Source: Lachnospiraceae bacterium (GTDB lineage: Bacteria; Bacillota; Clostridia; Lachnospirales; Lachnospiraceae). From it: a DNA stretch of 64,000 bases. The stretch spans positions 62,001 through 126,000 of the forward strand of contig JAGAJL010000026.1 of NCBI GenBank assembly GCA_017626095.1. Direction: 5' to 3'. Within the stretch, counting starts at the first letter, position 1. Each line of letters starts with the position of its first letter. A program made the translations under genes and the position numbers. This document shows, piece by piece, positions 35,728 to 44,594 of this stretch. The notes under the pieces are model-generated. The model made no database searches and was not told the origin of the DNA. It was given only the letters and a program-made list of their open reading frames with translations.

Positions 35728-36468
35728 TCAGATAGAAGGCAACTTCATCATTTTGGTGCGATCCAGTTTTCTGGGATTTAAAATCTGATTCTCTACTGCG
35801 ATATGACGCCAATCGGATGCATCGTCATATTCTTCATATGCCAGCATCCACAATTCATCTACGGGACCTAAATTTCTGTACTTTGTTCGATCCGGCGATG
35901 CAAATGGTTTTGATATTACATTTTTTTCACTCTTCTCTTCCTTGCCCCGTATATTCATCGAAACACGTGCCTGAACCACATTTCCATCCCGGTCAAACAA
36001 CTGATAGGTAACGCTTATGGAAGTAACAACGCCTTTAAATACGAATTTTCCCCAACAAAAAGCCACTTTAAAGGGAATATGCGTATTATCCTTGTAATCG
36101 ACCAGTTCAGACAGCTTATTCAGCATATCCAAAACTCCACTTGATGAATTAACGAATTTGTCGATATTCTGCGCAGTTGTCATGTTTTTGATGACAGATG
36201 CCGAATCAACATACAGTTCCAAAGATAAATCCGATCCTTCCGGTTTGCTTGGACGCTGATCATTGGAATCCGTATTCTGACCAATTCCCTGTGTATCTTT
36301 ATATTCAACACCATATGAAATGGAAAGCTGTTCCGGATTAAACTGTACCGGGACCGTTTCCTGTTTCTTCTCACTGTCATCATTGGTCATGTAAATCAGA
36401 TATGCCTTTGCTACCGGTCCATCACCGAATACCATATCCGCTTTTGTATTACTGTTTCCCATAGACAT
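35728..36468 (-). CDS. CIS tube-baseplate connector (LysM/Pvc7-like)
   Basis: 246 residues. The N-terminal PVQFNPEQLSISYGVEYKD block is the hallmark of the CIS tube protein N-terminal domain, which joins the inner tube to the spike hub; the C-terminal PVDELWMLAYEEYDDASDWRHIAVENQI-type segment is LysM-like. Comparable to PVC Pvc7. It begins just after the stop of the 997-residue protein, with AGAAGGGG before its ATG. Confidence 0.85.
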   Translation of the reverse strand: MSMGNSNTKADMVFGDGPVAKAYLIYMTNDDSEKKQETVPVQFNPEQLSISYGVEYKDTQGIGQNTDSNDQRPSKPEGSDLSLELYVDSASVIKNMTTAQNIDKFVNSSSGVLDMLNKLSELVDYKDNTHIPFKVAFCWGKFVFKGVVTSISVTYQLFDRDGNVVQARVSMNIRGKEEKSEKNVISKPFASPDRTKYRNLGPVDELWMLAYEEYDDASDWRHIAVENQILNPRKLDRTKMMKLPSI

Positions 36469-36470
36469 AT

Positions 36471-39464
36471 TTAATAACCCCTTCTATTTCGTTCCGAACG
36501 CAACCGGTCTTCAATATTCCGATATACCTTATTTGCAATCTGTTCCACACTTTCATCCATTTTACGGTCAATGGTTTTTGCAATCTGTTCCATAACCTGC
36601 CTCGTTTCCCCGGCTAATACAGTATTCTGATTTCCGGTCTTTTTTTTCTGTAAAACAATTTGTTCTTCAACCTTTTTGTCTACAATCTGCTGTGTTTCCC
36701 TGACAAATTCGATATCTTTCACAACGTTATGTACAGTTTCTGTTTCTATTTCTTCGAGTTTATCATGAACCTCGGCAATCTGCTTCCTGTCTTTTTCACT
36801 GACAGGCGGTGTTTCATAAACGAACTCCACCGGTTCGCGGAACAGCTGTGACGGTCTGTTTAAGGTGTTTTCCGCATTTTGCGCAGGCATCAGGGAAGCT
36901 TTCGTTTTCTGTTCTTCATATTGATGATTCAAAGACGGATGCAGAAAAATACTTTGCAGAATCGTATTTCCACCCGTTGCTTTGACAGCTTGTTTCTGTA
37001 AAACCTGCATCATCCTTTTTTTAGCCGCCTGCGGACTATTTGCAGCAAACTCTTTATCATCCATTAAATAAATCAGATTAGAAACTGCTACACTTTCAAA
37101 ATTTTGTATTAACGGACTGCTCTGCTGTAAATGAATATCCTGCAAAAAGCTCATATTGTTCTTATATTTATAAAGATTACTTTCAATCCATGAATGATAA
37201 TTATACCGCTTTCTCGCCTGAGGTATTTGGATCTGATTGCTTATCGTTTCCGGATAACTGATTATTGCTTCTGAATAACTAATTGTTGCTTTCGGTAATT
37301 CGGAATCTTGTTTTACAATCATTGTGGGATTTGAATCCGTTGAGATTTTTGTGATTACATCTGTATGGTCATTTCCGAATTCCTTCTCTTTTATTGCATG
37401 ACTTTGTACAACATTCTGTTCCAAAACATGATCTGTAATATGTTCTAAAACAACAGGAGCCACACCACCGGATGTATGTTCCTGCGATAATTCCAACTGT
37501 ACCAGCTTTTCAATCGGAAGTTGTTTTTCCAACATTCTTTCGGGTTTGTTTTTTTCAAACAACCATGAAAAAACGGATCTGTGATTCTGTATATACCGGT
37601 TTTGCACCTTTTTTTCCAAATTTACATATTCTGTGGCAATATTTTCTATATTGTTAATAGTCTGTTCATAAGAAACGGATCCATTGATATATGCAATCAA
37701 AAATTCCTGCAGTTTTTGTTTCACAACACCTGATTGACTGGAAAAATAATGGTCAACCCGATATAAATGATGAATTTCCTTAAATATCGTTTCGGTATGT
37801 TTTTCCACCAATTTCATAAACTGGGATTGATTACTGTTCTGATTGCTATTTTGATTGCCGTCCTGATTGCTATTCTGATTGCGGTTCTGATTACGGTTCT
37901 GAGTGCTACCCTGACTGCTTATTCTACTGTCTGCCTGTTTATTTCGATAGCTGTTTTTTCGTTCATCCTCCGTCATCTTTGAAGAATGTCCTAACTTATA
38001 AACTTCCTTTTCAGAATAAGCAATCCCGACTCGTTCAACGGGAAGATTTTTGATTTCCTTTGAATCCGAATCAAATGGCTTTTGTACAATATTTGTATTT
38101 AAAAATTCCTGTTTTAAATCCTGAATAGAATGTTCAATGGTTTCATTATGAATCAGCGAAATTGTATCGTACGCATATCCGATTTTATTATTCAGATTTT
38201 GAATCGAAGTCGTATGTACCGGTTTTAAAACCGAAAGCTCCTGATTAAGCGTACTCGATTGAAGAAAATGATTCGAAACGTTATATTGATTTAAAACAGT
38301 GTTTTTTTCTTCCTCTAAAAATCGATTTTCTGTTTTATCTTCAACCGACTGATATGTCGCAAAACCCTCTTGGAAATTCTGTTGATAAACAGCATTCTGA
38401 ATCTGCGTATGAATTGCATTCTGAATAACATTATCTATCTGAATAGAAGTATTTGTTGCATTCAGGACTCTTTCCTGAACCGTTAACGGATGGGCCTCCC
38501 CGTCATTGACCGGAAAGCCATCATGCTTCTGTACAGTCGGATTCGTAACAATATTCTGTGTGTTTTGTATATTCTGCGTATTCTGTATATTCTTTATACT
38601 CTGTGCCACAGTTGGCATGAATACTTTGCCTTCGCCTTGTACAACATGCTCAGTTTCTGCTGTCGAATGCATATCAAAAGTCTGATAATTTTGTTGAATT
38701 GTCGCATTCTGTACTACAGTCGGCACGGATGCCTCGACTTCGCTTTGTACAACATGCTCTGTACGTGCTGTCGGATGCATGTCAAAAGTCTGATGATTTT
38801 GTTGAAACATCATATTCTGTACTGCAGTCGACATTGATTTTTCTATATTGCCTTGTACAATTTGTGCATTATGCACGACATGATTCGCCTGATGATTCTG
38901 AATGATTTGTTTTTTTACAACATTCTGAACCGTTTGCTGAATCTGCCTCGTATAGGAATCCTGATAGTTTGAAACACTGCTTTCATAATTCTCAACATTT
39001 CGGATAACCTGTAGTATCTGCTTTTGCGAAACGGTACTATTGATTTGATTCTGTTGTAATATTTTTTGAAAAACATCTAAATTTTCTATTTCTGTTTTGG
39101 ATTTGGATAATAAATACTGTTCTGTTACCCTCTTTATGATTTCTTTTTCTACACCGGGAAGAAGTTCTTCTATCTTTTTTACAATACGCAGTTCGAAAGA
39201 AGGGTAAAACTGATTTACCACTTTCTTTTCCATTACCTGTGTCAAAAAAGTCAGACTGTTCTGAAACAGATTGTTATATTCTTTTAAAATATGCAAATGC
39301 GTTACATTGGTAATATAATTATTCTTTTCCCAAGCCTTTTCATCACTTTCACTTTCGTATTCCGGATGAATCAAAGCAAGAGAATCATAGTAATATCCCA
39401 TTCCACTATGCTTTGCTATAATTGCTTTTCCAAAATCCAGATAAGGATTTGTCATTTGTTGCAT
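36471..39464 (-). CDS. Long Gln/Asn-rich protein, candidate tape measure
   Basis: 997 residues with no recognisable enzymatic domain and no membrane segment. It is rich in Gln, Asn, His and Val, largely predicted helical or coiled, with a tandem 36-residue repeat (units around residues 205-276, sharing QTFDMH and TEHVVQ) and an NQNxNQ run around residues 517-547. Its place between the tube genes and the Pvc7-like connector and its length suit a tape-measure protein that sets tube length; at 1.5 angstrom per residue a full helix would span about 150 nm. Sequence similarity to Pvc14 is not evident to me. An alternative is a scaffold or cargo-adaptor protein. Confidence 0.6.
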   Translation of the reverse strand: MQQMTNPYLDFGKAIIAKHSGMGYYYDSLALIHPEYESESDEKAWEKNNYITNVTHLHILKEYNNLFQNSLTFLTQVMEKKVVNQFYPSFELRIVKKIEELLPGVEKEIIKRVTEQYLLSKSKTEIENLDVFQKILQQNQINSTVSQKQILQVIRNVENYESSVSNYQDSYTRQIQQTVQNVVKKQIIQNHQANHVVHNAQIVQGNIEKSMSTAVQNMMFQQNHQTFDMHPTARTEHVVQSEVEASVPTVVQNATIQQNYQTFDMHSTAETEHVVQGEGKVFMPTVAQSIKNIQNTQNIQNTQNIVTNPTVQKHDGFPVNDGEAHPLTVQERVLNATNTSIQIDNVIQNAIHTQIQNAVYQQNFQEGFATYQSVEDKTENRFLEEEKNTVLNQYNVSNHFLQSSTLNQELSVLKPVHTTSIQNLNNKIGYAYDTISLIHNETIEHSIQDLKQEFLNTNIVQKPFDSDSKEIKNLPVERVGIAYSEKEVYKLGHSSKMTEDERKNSYRNKQADSRISSQGSTQNRNQNRNQNSNQDGNQNSNQNSNQSQFMKLVEKHTETIFKEIHHLYRVDHYFSSQSGVVKQKLQEFLIAYINGSVSYEQTINNIENIATEYVNLEKKVQNRYIQNHRSVFSWLFEKNKPERMLEKQLPIEKLVQLELSQEHTSGGVAPVVLEHITDHVLEQNVVQSHAIKEKEFGNDHTDVITKISTDSNPTMIVKQDSELPKATISYSEAIISYPETISNQIQIPQARKRYNYHSWIESNLYKYKNNMSFLQDIHLQQSSPLIQNFESVAVSNLIYLMDDKEFAANSPQAAKKRMMQVLQKQAVKATGGNTILQSIFLHPSLNHQYEEQKTKASLMPAQNAENTLNRPSQLFREPVEFVYETPPVSEKDRKQIAEVHDKLEEIETETVHNVVKDIEFVRETQQIVDKKVEEQIVLQKKKTGNQNTVLAGETRQVMEQIAKTIDRKMDESVEQIANKVYRNIEDRLRSERNRRGY
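37824..37915 (-). repeat. 12-bp tandem repeat encoding Asn-Gln units
   Basis: About seven imperfect copies of a 12-base unit (CTGATTGCTATT and variants on the plus strand), coding for N-Q-x-N repeats within the 997-residue protein. Such a tract can change copy number by slippage in steps of four residues. Confidence 0.7.
38602..38870 (-). repeat. 108-bp tandem repeat in the candidate tape-measure gene
   Basis: Two full units start at TTGTAC 38637 and 38745, followed by a third start at 38853, all 108 bases apart (36 codons), with partial similarity extending left. The units share AAAAGTCTGAT and GTTGAA segments. The repeat keeps the reading frame, so length could change in 36-residue steps. 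Confidence 0.75.
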
Positions 39465-39498
39465 TTAATACACCCTCTGTTTCTTTGTCATTACATTT

Positions 39499-39963
39499 TT
39501 ATAAATTTTCCTCATCCAAAATTTCATATATAATTTCGATTTTTTCAATCAACAGCTCACTTCTGGAAGCATCAAAATCACCTATACTGACTTTTCGAAC
39601 CACGCCACCGTTAAGATAATATGCTTTCTCGGCTTTCGCATTCTCATTCATGACATAGATACAAACATCTTTCTCAAAGCGATATCCCGGTTCGAGTTCA
39701 AAACCACTTTTTGTATTCGAAATGGTATATCCCCGCTCAAAAGTCATGATATTCTCTGTCTGATTAGCTTTTCCAATGATATAGCTGCGATGATTCATTC
39801 CACCTTCCGAAAAGCTCTCGGTACTGATACTTTTTTCTATCCCGGAAACACGTGCAAAAGATACCTTCCGGTCATCAAAATAAACCTGAAAATTATAACC
39901 TCTTGCAATATCTGATTGTCTGTTATTTTGCTCTTGTCCGGCCATAAATTCACCCACCGCCAT
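39499..39963 (-). CDS. Second tube-type protein (tube initiator or terminator-side ring)
   Basis: 154 residues of the phage tail tube (gp19-like) family: YNFQVYFDDRKVSFARVSGIEKSISTESFSEGG and the closing LLIEKIEIIYEILDEE block align with the main tube protein at 40634. Being a divergent paralogue next to the tail-assembly gene, it probably forms a special ring such as the tube initiator above the spike. An alternative start at 39945 (MAGQEQNN) has a GGTGGG upstream. Confidence 0.82.
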   Translation of the reverse strand: MAVGEFMAGQEQNNRQSDIARGYNFQVYFDDRKVSFARVSGIEKSISTESFSEGGMNHRSYIIGKANQTENIMTFERGYTISNTKSGFELEPGYRFEKDVCIYVMNENAKAEKAYYLNGGVVRKVSIGDFDASRSELLIEKIEIIYEILDEENL

Positions 39964-40010
39964 ATTGTAACTTCAAAATTTTACTGCAGAAATAATCCGC
40001 ATAATCTGTT

Positions 40011-40202
40011 TTATAATTCAAATATATTTTTCGGTTTATTGGATATCTGCTTATGGATATCCGAAATTTCACTGCAGAATCTTCGCCTTGTCCTATGATC
40101 CATATTCATAACACTTTGATAATCCCAATGAAAATAGTAGGACACGAAAGAAACTTCTTTATATAACTCCTCTTCCGGATAAACGACTATTCCGCCCTCG
40201 AA
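40011..40202 (-). CDS. Small conserved CIS protein (DUF6760-like) in the -1 frame
   Basis: 63 codons in the -1 frame relative to the end of the upstream gene. The protein reads YPEEELYKEVSFVSYYFHW, then HRTRRRFCSEISDIHK, which matches the small proteins (DUF6760 type, from memory) found at this place in CIS clusters, so it is under protein-level constraint. There is no ATG, GTG or TTG before the conserved block; the first GTG lies inside it (40143-40145). The heptamer A_AAT_TTT (40202-40208), phased to the upstream frame and 12 bases before its stop, would slip ribosomes into this frame to give a 182-residue fusion. An ATA start at 40188-40190 behind GAGGG is the alternative. Confidence 0.7.
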   Translation of the reverse strand, partial: FEGGIVVYPEEELYKEVSFVSYYFHWDYQSVMNMDHRTRRRFCSEISDIHKQISNKPKNIFEL

Positions 40203-40558
40203 AAATTTATAGGTTTTTCAAACTTATTTCCACATTCCGGACACACACAGGTCTCGGTCTGTTCTTCCAATGCATTGATTCTCTGATACATATCCTGTAA
40301 AAATGCCAGGTCTGCCGAAAACAGTTTTTCAATTGTGTTCGGACGAATATGCTGAATACTTCCAAGTGATGTAACCACTCTTGATAATAAAATAATGGTC
40401 AGATAACCGGGATTACTCACAACCCTGGGATCTCTTAATGGTAAAATTTCATCTGCGGCTGTCGCCAGTCTCATCGTACCGTGTTTATGCACTTCTCCGC
40501 TCTCATCCACATAGCCTCTCGGCAGATCGAATTCAAATTCTGTAATTAATTCATCCAT
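40187..40558 (-). CDS. CIS tail-assembly protein with CxCxxC knuckle
   Basis: 123 residues, conserved at this place in CIS clusters: FDLPRGYVDESGEVHKHGTMRLATAADEI, LRDPRVVSNPGYLTIILLSRV and AFLQDMYQRIN. The C-terminus has Cys104, Cys106 and Cys109, a half zinc-ribbon. In tailed phages the gene between tube and tape measure encodes a tail-assembly chaperone often extended by -1 frameshifting; gene order here fits that role. The slippery heptamer lies at codons 117-119, just before the stop. Perfect GGAGG ribosome site before the ATG. Confidence 0.75.
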   Translation of the reverse strand: MDELITEFEFDLPRGYVDESGEVHKHGTMRLATAADEILPLRDPRVVSNPGYLTIILLSRVVTSLGSIQHIRPNTIEKLFSADLAFLQDMYQRINALEEQTETCVCPECGNKFEKPINFSRAE

Positions 40559-40633
40559 TTTATTTCCTCCGTTTTACATATAACATCACGGGGAAAATCC
40601 CCGTAATGTTATATTTATTCAAGCTATCGGATA

Positions 40634-41077
40634 TTAGCTTTCACGTTCCATGCTCTCATATACGATTTCAACACTTTCAAATGCGATTTCACTTGAACTT
40701 GCATTGAAGTCAGGAGCTGTGTATTTGCTAGGCCATGCATTGTAAAGATTCCAAACAGCCAAAGAGGTTGTACCGTCATCATCAAACAATGTGATAGTAA
40801 TATCTTTGTTACGGTCTTCATCAAGCACTTTACCCTGTGAAACATCCATAACCCATTCATAGAAGCTTACACTGCTTGTCATGCCCCATTTTAATGTAAC
40901 ATTTCCGAATTTTGTTAATCCGCTCATTTTTCTGGAGTAATTAACACCTTCATCACCTTCACGATATTCAATTACATCAATACTTGCGTCGAAACCACTT
41001 ACTTCCGAAAAGCTAGCTTCGGTAATACCTTTAATTTCAACCTTATAGTTATACTTTTTAAATGGATATTTAGCCAC
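40634..41077 (-). CDS. Major inner tube protein
   Basis: 147 residues of the phage tail tube family (gp19-like; PVC Pvc1, T6SS Hcp fold). KYNYKVEIKGITEASFSEVSGFDASIDVIEYREG and the C-terminal FESVEIVYESMERES strands are typical. Hexamers stack to make the rigid tube pushed out on contraction. The start is GTG with GGAGG nine bases upstream. It follows the sheath gene by 27 bases. Confidence 0.92.
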   Translation of the reverse strand: MAKYPFKKYNYKVEIKGITEASFSEVSGFDASIDVIEYREGDEGVNYSRKMSGLTKFGNVTLKWGMTSSVSFYEWVMDVSQGKVLDEDRNKDITITLFDDDGTTSLAVWNLYNAWPSKYTAPDFNASSSEIAFESVEIVYESMERES

Positions 41078-41104
41078 TTTTTTGTCCTCCTTATCCTAGA
41101 TATT

Positions 41105-42847
41105 TTATGATTCTTCCATATACTGTGTAATTCTAAAGATTACAAATTCAGCAGGTCTGCTCGGTGCTACACCGATTTCACAGATCAATCTGCCATTTAA
41201 GATATCATTCTGTGACATGGTATCTCTGCCAATGTTTACAAAGAATGCCTGATCTTCTGTAGAACCTACTAAAGCACCATTTCTCCACATATCACGTAAG
41301 AACGCACGAATGGTTCTTCCAACTCTTGACCATAACATCTCATCATTGGGTTCAAATACTGCCCAGTTTGTTTCAGCTTTAATGCTCTCTTCAAGATAGA
41401 TAAAGAGACGACGAACGTTGACATATTTCCATAAGCTGTTTGAGGATGTTGTTCTTGCACCCCATACACGAATTCCCTGTCCGGGTAAAGCACGGATTAA
41501 GTTAACGCCTGCGGGATTTAAGATATCCTGTTCTGCTTTGTTATACAATACTTCCAATCCGATTGCATTGTAAACAACTTCATTTGCAGGAGCTTTGTGA
41601 ACACCTCTTTCAATATCACTTCTTGCATAAATACCTGCAACCGCACCTGACGGAGGAATGTAAGCAGGTTTTTTGTTCAGGCTGTCATATACCTGAATCC
41701 AAGGATGATATAATGCAGCATAATCAGAATCGATTTTTTCTTTGTGTGTCAAAACATCATTGGGTTTTGTTAATTCTCTCGGTACATCCAATACAGCAAA
41801 GCTTGCACCGGTATTTGTACAATGTGTAACCAATGCTAACTGTACTGCTGCATCTGTCACACCGGGAATAGCCATAATGCTGACATTGTTGATTTCTTTA
41901 AATGCAGCAAGACCTGTTCTTTTTCCGGGACCGTTATCAACACCCATAAAGATGTCAGGCGTAATTCCTTTTGCAGTACCGTCTGAACCGCCTGCTAACA
42001 ATACAACCGCTTTTTCAGCCTCAGCTTCTGATGTGAAGTATGAAATCGGTGCTGCAACTGCAGTGGTATCAGCAGCTACAACATTTACTAATTCAGATTT
42101 TGCCAATACTTTTGTAATATAGCTTGCGCTTGCAGCATTGAAAGATACACCTTCATATACTTCTACTGAATCTTTGTATGCGATTTCAACATTTAATTCT
42201 GCAGAAACAATTAATTTTTTCGGTACTGCAGTGTTGTCAACCAAATCTTCTTTGACAGCTGTTGCAAATGTAATCGTATTTCCGATTACCTGAGCAATCT
42301 TATTATAACCTGTTACTTTTCCGTTTACTTTGATTGCAACGGTATCACCCTCTGCAAATGCAGATGCATTTGCTACTGTGTAAACCTTACCGGTTTTGTC
42401 ATCGCCAGATACTTCTGTAACATTTGTCTTTCCTTTTGAAGCGGTTACTACAGAAACTTTAATTTCATTTCCCCATCTTCCGGGATTCTTTGCAGAAATC
42501 GTCAAAGGTCCAACTTTTACGCTTGCTGCTGCAGCATCGCTTGCAACTGCACGCATGATGTATGCTCTTGCACCACCGTTTGCAAAGAACTGCTCAACGG
42601 AATAAGCAAGATAGCGGTAATCACCATACGGTTTTTCCGGTAAATATCCACCGAACTTTCTTGTGAAATCAGCAAAACTGCTTACAAATTCCGGTGTTCC
42701 TACTGTTTTTCCTTTCTCGGCAAGTCCGATAAAACCTGCGGTACTTGTACTTACACCTTCCATCGGTCTCATTCCGGACTCAAACTCTTCCACGTATACT
42801 CCTGGAGATAAATATTCTGCCATGTCTTGTTCGGGTAAAAGCTTCAC
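41105..42847 (-). CDS. Contractile sheath protein
   Basis: 580 residues of the phage tail sheath family. Conserved N-terminal PGVYVEEFESGMRPMEGVSTSTAGFIG region, AYSVEQFFANGGARAYIMRAV, and C-terminal RVWGARTTSS, NVRRLFIYLEESI and APSRPAEFVIFRITQY core blocks. An extra beta-rich domain between about residues 135 and 270 probably faces outward. Only one sheath gene is present, whereas PVC/Afp have three. The GTG at 42847 is used here; an ATG at 42823 (MAEYLSPGVYVEE) is also plausible. Confidence 0.95.
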   Translation of the reverse strand: MKLLPEQDMAEYLSPGVYVEEFESGMRPMEGVSTSTAGFIGLAEKGKTVGTPEFVSSFADFTRKFGGYLPEKPYGDYRYLAYSVEQFFANGGARAYIMRAVASDAAAASVKVGPLTISAKNPGRWGNEIKVSVVTASKGKTNVTEVSGDDKTGKVYTVANASAFAEGDTVAIKVNGKVTGYNKIAQVIGNTITFATAVKEDLVDNTAVPKKLIVSAELNVEIAYKDSVEVYEGVSFNAASASYITKVLAKSELVNVVAADTTAVAAPISYFTSEAEAEKAVVLLAGGSDGTAKGITPDIFMGVDNGPGKRTGLAAFKEINNVSIMAIPGVTDAAVQLALVTHCTNTGASFAVLDVPRELTKPNDVLTHKEKIDSDYAALYHPWIQVYDSLNKKPAYIPPSGAVAGIYARSDIERGVHKAPANEVVYNAIGLEVLYNKAEQDILNPAGVNLIRALPGQGIRVWGARTTSSNSLWKYVNVRRLFIYLEESIKAETNWAVFEPNDEMLWSRVGRTIRAFLRDMWRNGALVGSTEDQAFFVNIGRDTMSQNDILNGRLICEIGVAPSRPAEFVIFRITQYMEES

Positions 42848-42881
42848 TTTTTCTCTTACCCTTTCCTCCTTTCAAATTGTA

Positions 42882-43268
42882 CTAACTTGTAGTAGTTGTT
42901 GTTTGCGCAGGTGACGTTACACTAATGACACCCGCATAAGAACACATAAGTGAACATGTGTTATTTACAGCTGGTTTTCCCCCTACCAGACAAGTCGGTG
43001 TACCGGGGGCCCATGGTCCCGCAATCACGGGAGTGCATGGTTGCGGAGTTAAAACTCCATATGCAGCCGCAGTGGCCGCACTGACTGCCGGATTTGCCAA
43101 AGATGTACACATTGCAAACGGCATAATATTTGTCATCGCAACATTATCCATGATATTGGCAACCGGTGTACCGCACATCACTTTACTAGCAGGTAAAACG
43201 TTGAGTACAGATGGCGCTGTCCCAAAACTGCACATCAATTGCGTTCCTGATGTCACTAAAACTGACAT
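42882..43268 (-). CDS. PAAR-like spike-tip protein (DUF4280)
   Basis: 128 residues: GTQLMCSFGTAPS, then an Ala/Pro/Cys-rich central part, CTPVIAGPWAPGTPTCLVGGKPAVNNTCSLMC, features of the DUF4280 PAAR-like family that caps the spike and may carry cargo. The tail is Thr-rich (TTTTTS). GGAGG lies seven bases before the ATG. Comparable to PVC Pvc10. Several Cys could hold a metal as in true PAAR tips. Confidence 0.88.
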   Translation of the reverse strand: MSVLVTSGTQLMCSFGTAPSVLNVLPASKVMCGTPVANIMDNVAMTNIMPFAMCTSLANPAVSAATAAAYGVLTPQPCTPVIAGPWAPGTPTCLVGGKPAVNNTCSLMCSYAGVISVTSPAQTTTTTS

Positions 43269-43298
43269 GTTTAAACCTCCTTACATAAATTGAGCGGC

Positions 43299-43985
43299 CT
43301 AGTTTCCTTGAAGTACGATAACTTCGGCAATAAAATCCTCATTCCTGCTTTCCACAGGTATCGCATATCCCCCCTTTACATCTGTTACGGAACGATAAGT
43401 CCGATGCAACTTTTCGCCAGCATCGTGCTTCTTGGTAAAATTCCCTTCAACACAATATTCGTTAATTCCGCATTTTTCTTTTATGATAAAGACCTCAGCT
43501 TTGCTTTTTTCGCCAAGCATGTAAGTCTTCTCAACTAAATTTTCCTGTGTAAAACCGGAAAAAGAAACAAATTGTTTTCCGTTTTCCGATCGAACACTTT
43601 TTAAAACCAGTCCCGTCGGCTTTGCCTTTTTTGCACAAACAACTGCCGGATGGGAAACCTTTTTATCATCAATCATTCCGGTATACAATTCACATCGATA
43701 GGGATGTGGTTTCCCGGGCTTTCCAAACAACCGCACATCCATAATCGGTTCTATCGGATTTAGCTTTGTTTTTTCAACGACTATGTCCTTTTCATAATAA
43801 TTGGTACCAATAACCTTAAGCGTAAGTATTTCCGGTAAAGGTTCGAGAAAAACAAACATTCCTTCATCCTTTACGATGGGCTTTATCAGATTTTGATCAT
43901 CCAAAAACTGAAATGCTTCTCTTTGTATCACATTTCCGGAATAGTCATCTATAAGTCTCAGTACAAATGCAACCTTTGCCTTCAT
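43299..43985 (-). CDS. Uncharacterised CIS cluster protein
   Basis: 228 residues, function not recognised. The first 100 residues look like an Ig-like or carboxypeptidase-regulatory-type beta sandwich (VAFVLRLIDDYSGNVI, then FVFLEPLPEILTLKVIG), the rest is beta-rich with a basic stretch. There is no signal peptide or membrane segment. Being placed between the cap and PAAR-like genes, it is likely a structural or accessory component. GAGGAGTAGGAGG lies upstream of its ATG. Confidence 0.6.
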   Translation of the reverse strand: MKAKVAFVLRLIDDYSGNVIQREAFQFLDDQNLIKPIVKDEGMFVFLEPLPEILTLKVIGTNYYEKDIVVEKTKLNPIEPIMDVRLFGKPGKPHPYRCELYTGMIDDKKVSHPAVVCAKKAKPTGLVLKSVRSENGKQFVSFSGFTQENLVEKTYMLGEKSKAEVFIIKEKCGINEYCVEGNFTKKHDAGEKLHRTYRSVTDVKGGYAIPVESRNEDFIAEVIVLQGN

Positions 43986-44005
43986 CTTGTTTCCTCCTAC
44001 TCCTC

Positions 44006-44578
44006 TTAGTTTTTGTCTTTCTGCAATACATCAAAGTTGGTTTCCAGAACACGTGTAAATGTCTTAACCTTTCTGGATGAAAGCATCGCCGGGGAAACAC
44101 TGAAATAGATTCCCACCTGATACGGGAGATTTAAAACACTCCACAGCTTTGTCTTATCTTCAAAACTCAGCGTCAATAAGGTGACAGCCAAAGATTCATC
44201 CTCATTTTGTTCCTCGATTTCAGAAAGGATTGCATTATCCATTAAAACCTGGATAACCCTTCCTAAAATCCGTTGTTCATTTTCCGAATCGGAAACCATC
44301 TGGGATTTTGTATTGATGTAAACCACATAAAATAAATTGAGTGGCTTAGGCGGATATTGTGCCTTATTGTTGCCGGTACGTATCAAATCCACCTGTTTAT
44401 ACTCTCTTAATTCCTGAATATCGTATAAATACAACCCTAATTGGAAGTCTGCATTTTTGTCAGAAGGTGAAACCAGCTTAATTGCTTCCGGAGACTGAAT
44501 CAGTTCCGGACACATATGCTCACGCAACAGATTCAATATTTGATTACTGACATCCGAAATAATAGAAAAATCTGCCAT
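44006..44578 (-). CDS. Tube/sheath cap protein (DUF4255, Pvc16-like)
   Basis: 190 residues of the DUF4255 family: ISDVSNQILNLLREHM, FQLGLYLYDIQELREYK, and PLNLFYVVYINTKS. In PVC/Afp particles the homologue (Pvc16/Afp16) caps the distal end and fixes tube length. It is preceded by AAGGAG and is the first clearly structural gene transcribed after the membrane-protein block. Confidence 0.88.
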   Translation of the reverse strand: MADFSIISDVSNQILNLLREHMCPELIQSPEAIKLVSPSDKNADFQLGLYLYDIQELREYKQVDLIRTGNNKAQYPPKPLNLFYVVYINTKSQMVSDSENEQRILGRVIQVLMDNAILSEIEEQNEDESLAVTLLTLSFEDKTKLWSVLNLPYQVGIYFSVSPAMLSSRKVKTFTRVLETNFDVLQKDKN

Positions 44579-44594
44579 TGCTCTTCTCCTTTCC

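Noticed and set aside
37824-37915. CRISPR-like short repeats
   Set aside because: The 12-base unit has no spacers, keeps reading frame and codes for Asn-Gln repeats in a long gene.
36471-39464. The 997-residue protein as a toxin effector
   Set aside because: No catalytic motif or toxin domain is seen, and its place in the structural gene order fits a tape measure or scaffold better.
39916-40098. Plus-strand open frame in the gap after the tail-assembly gene
   Set aside because: It is the complement of the conserved minus-strand -1 frame protein and has no recognisable protein features.
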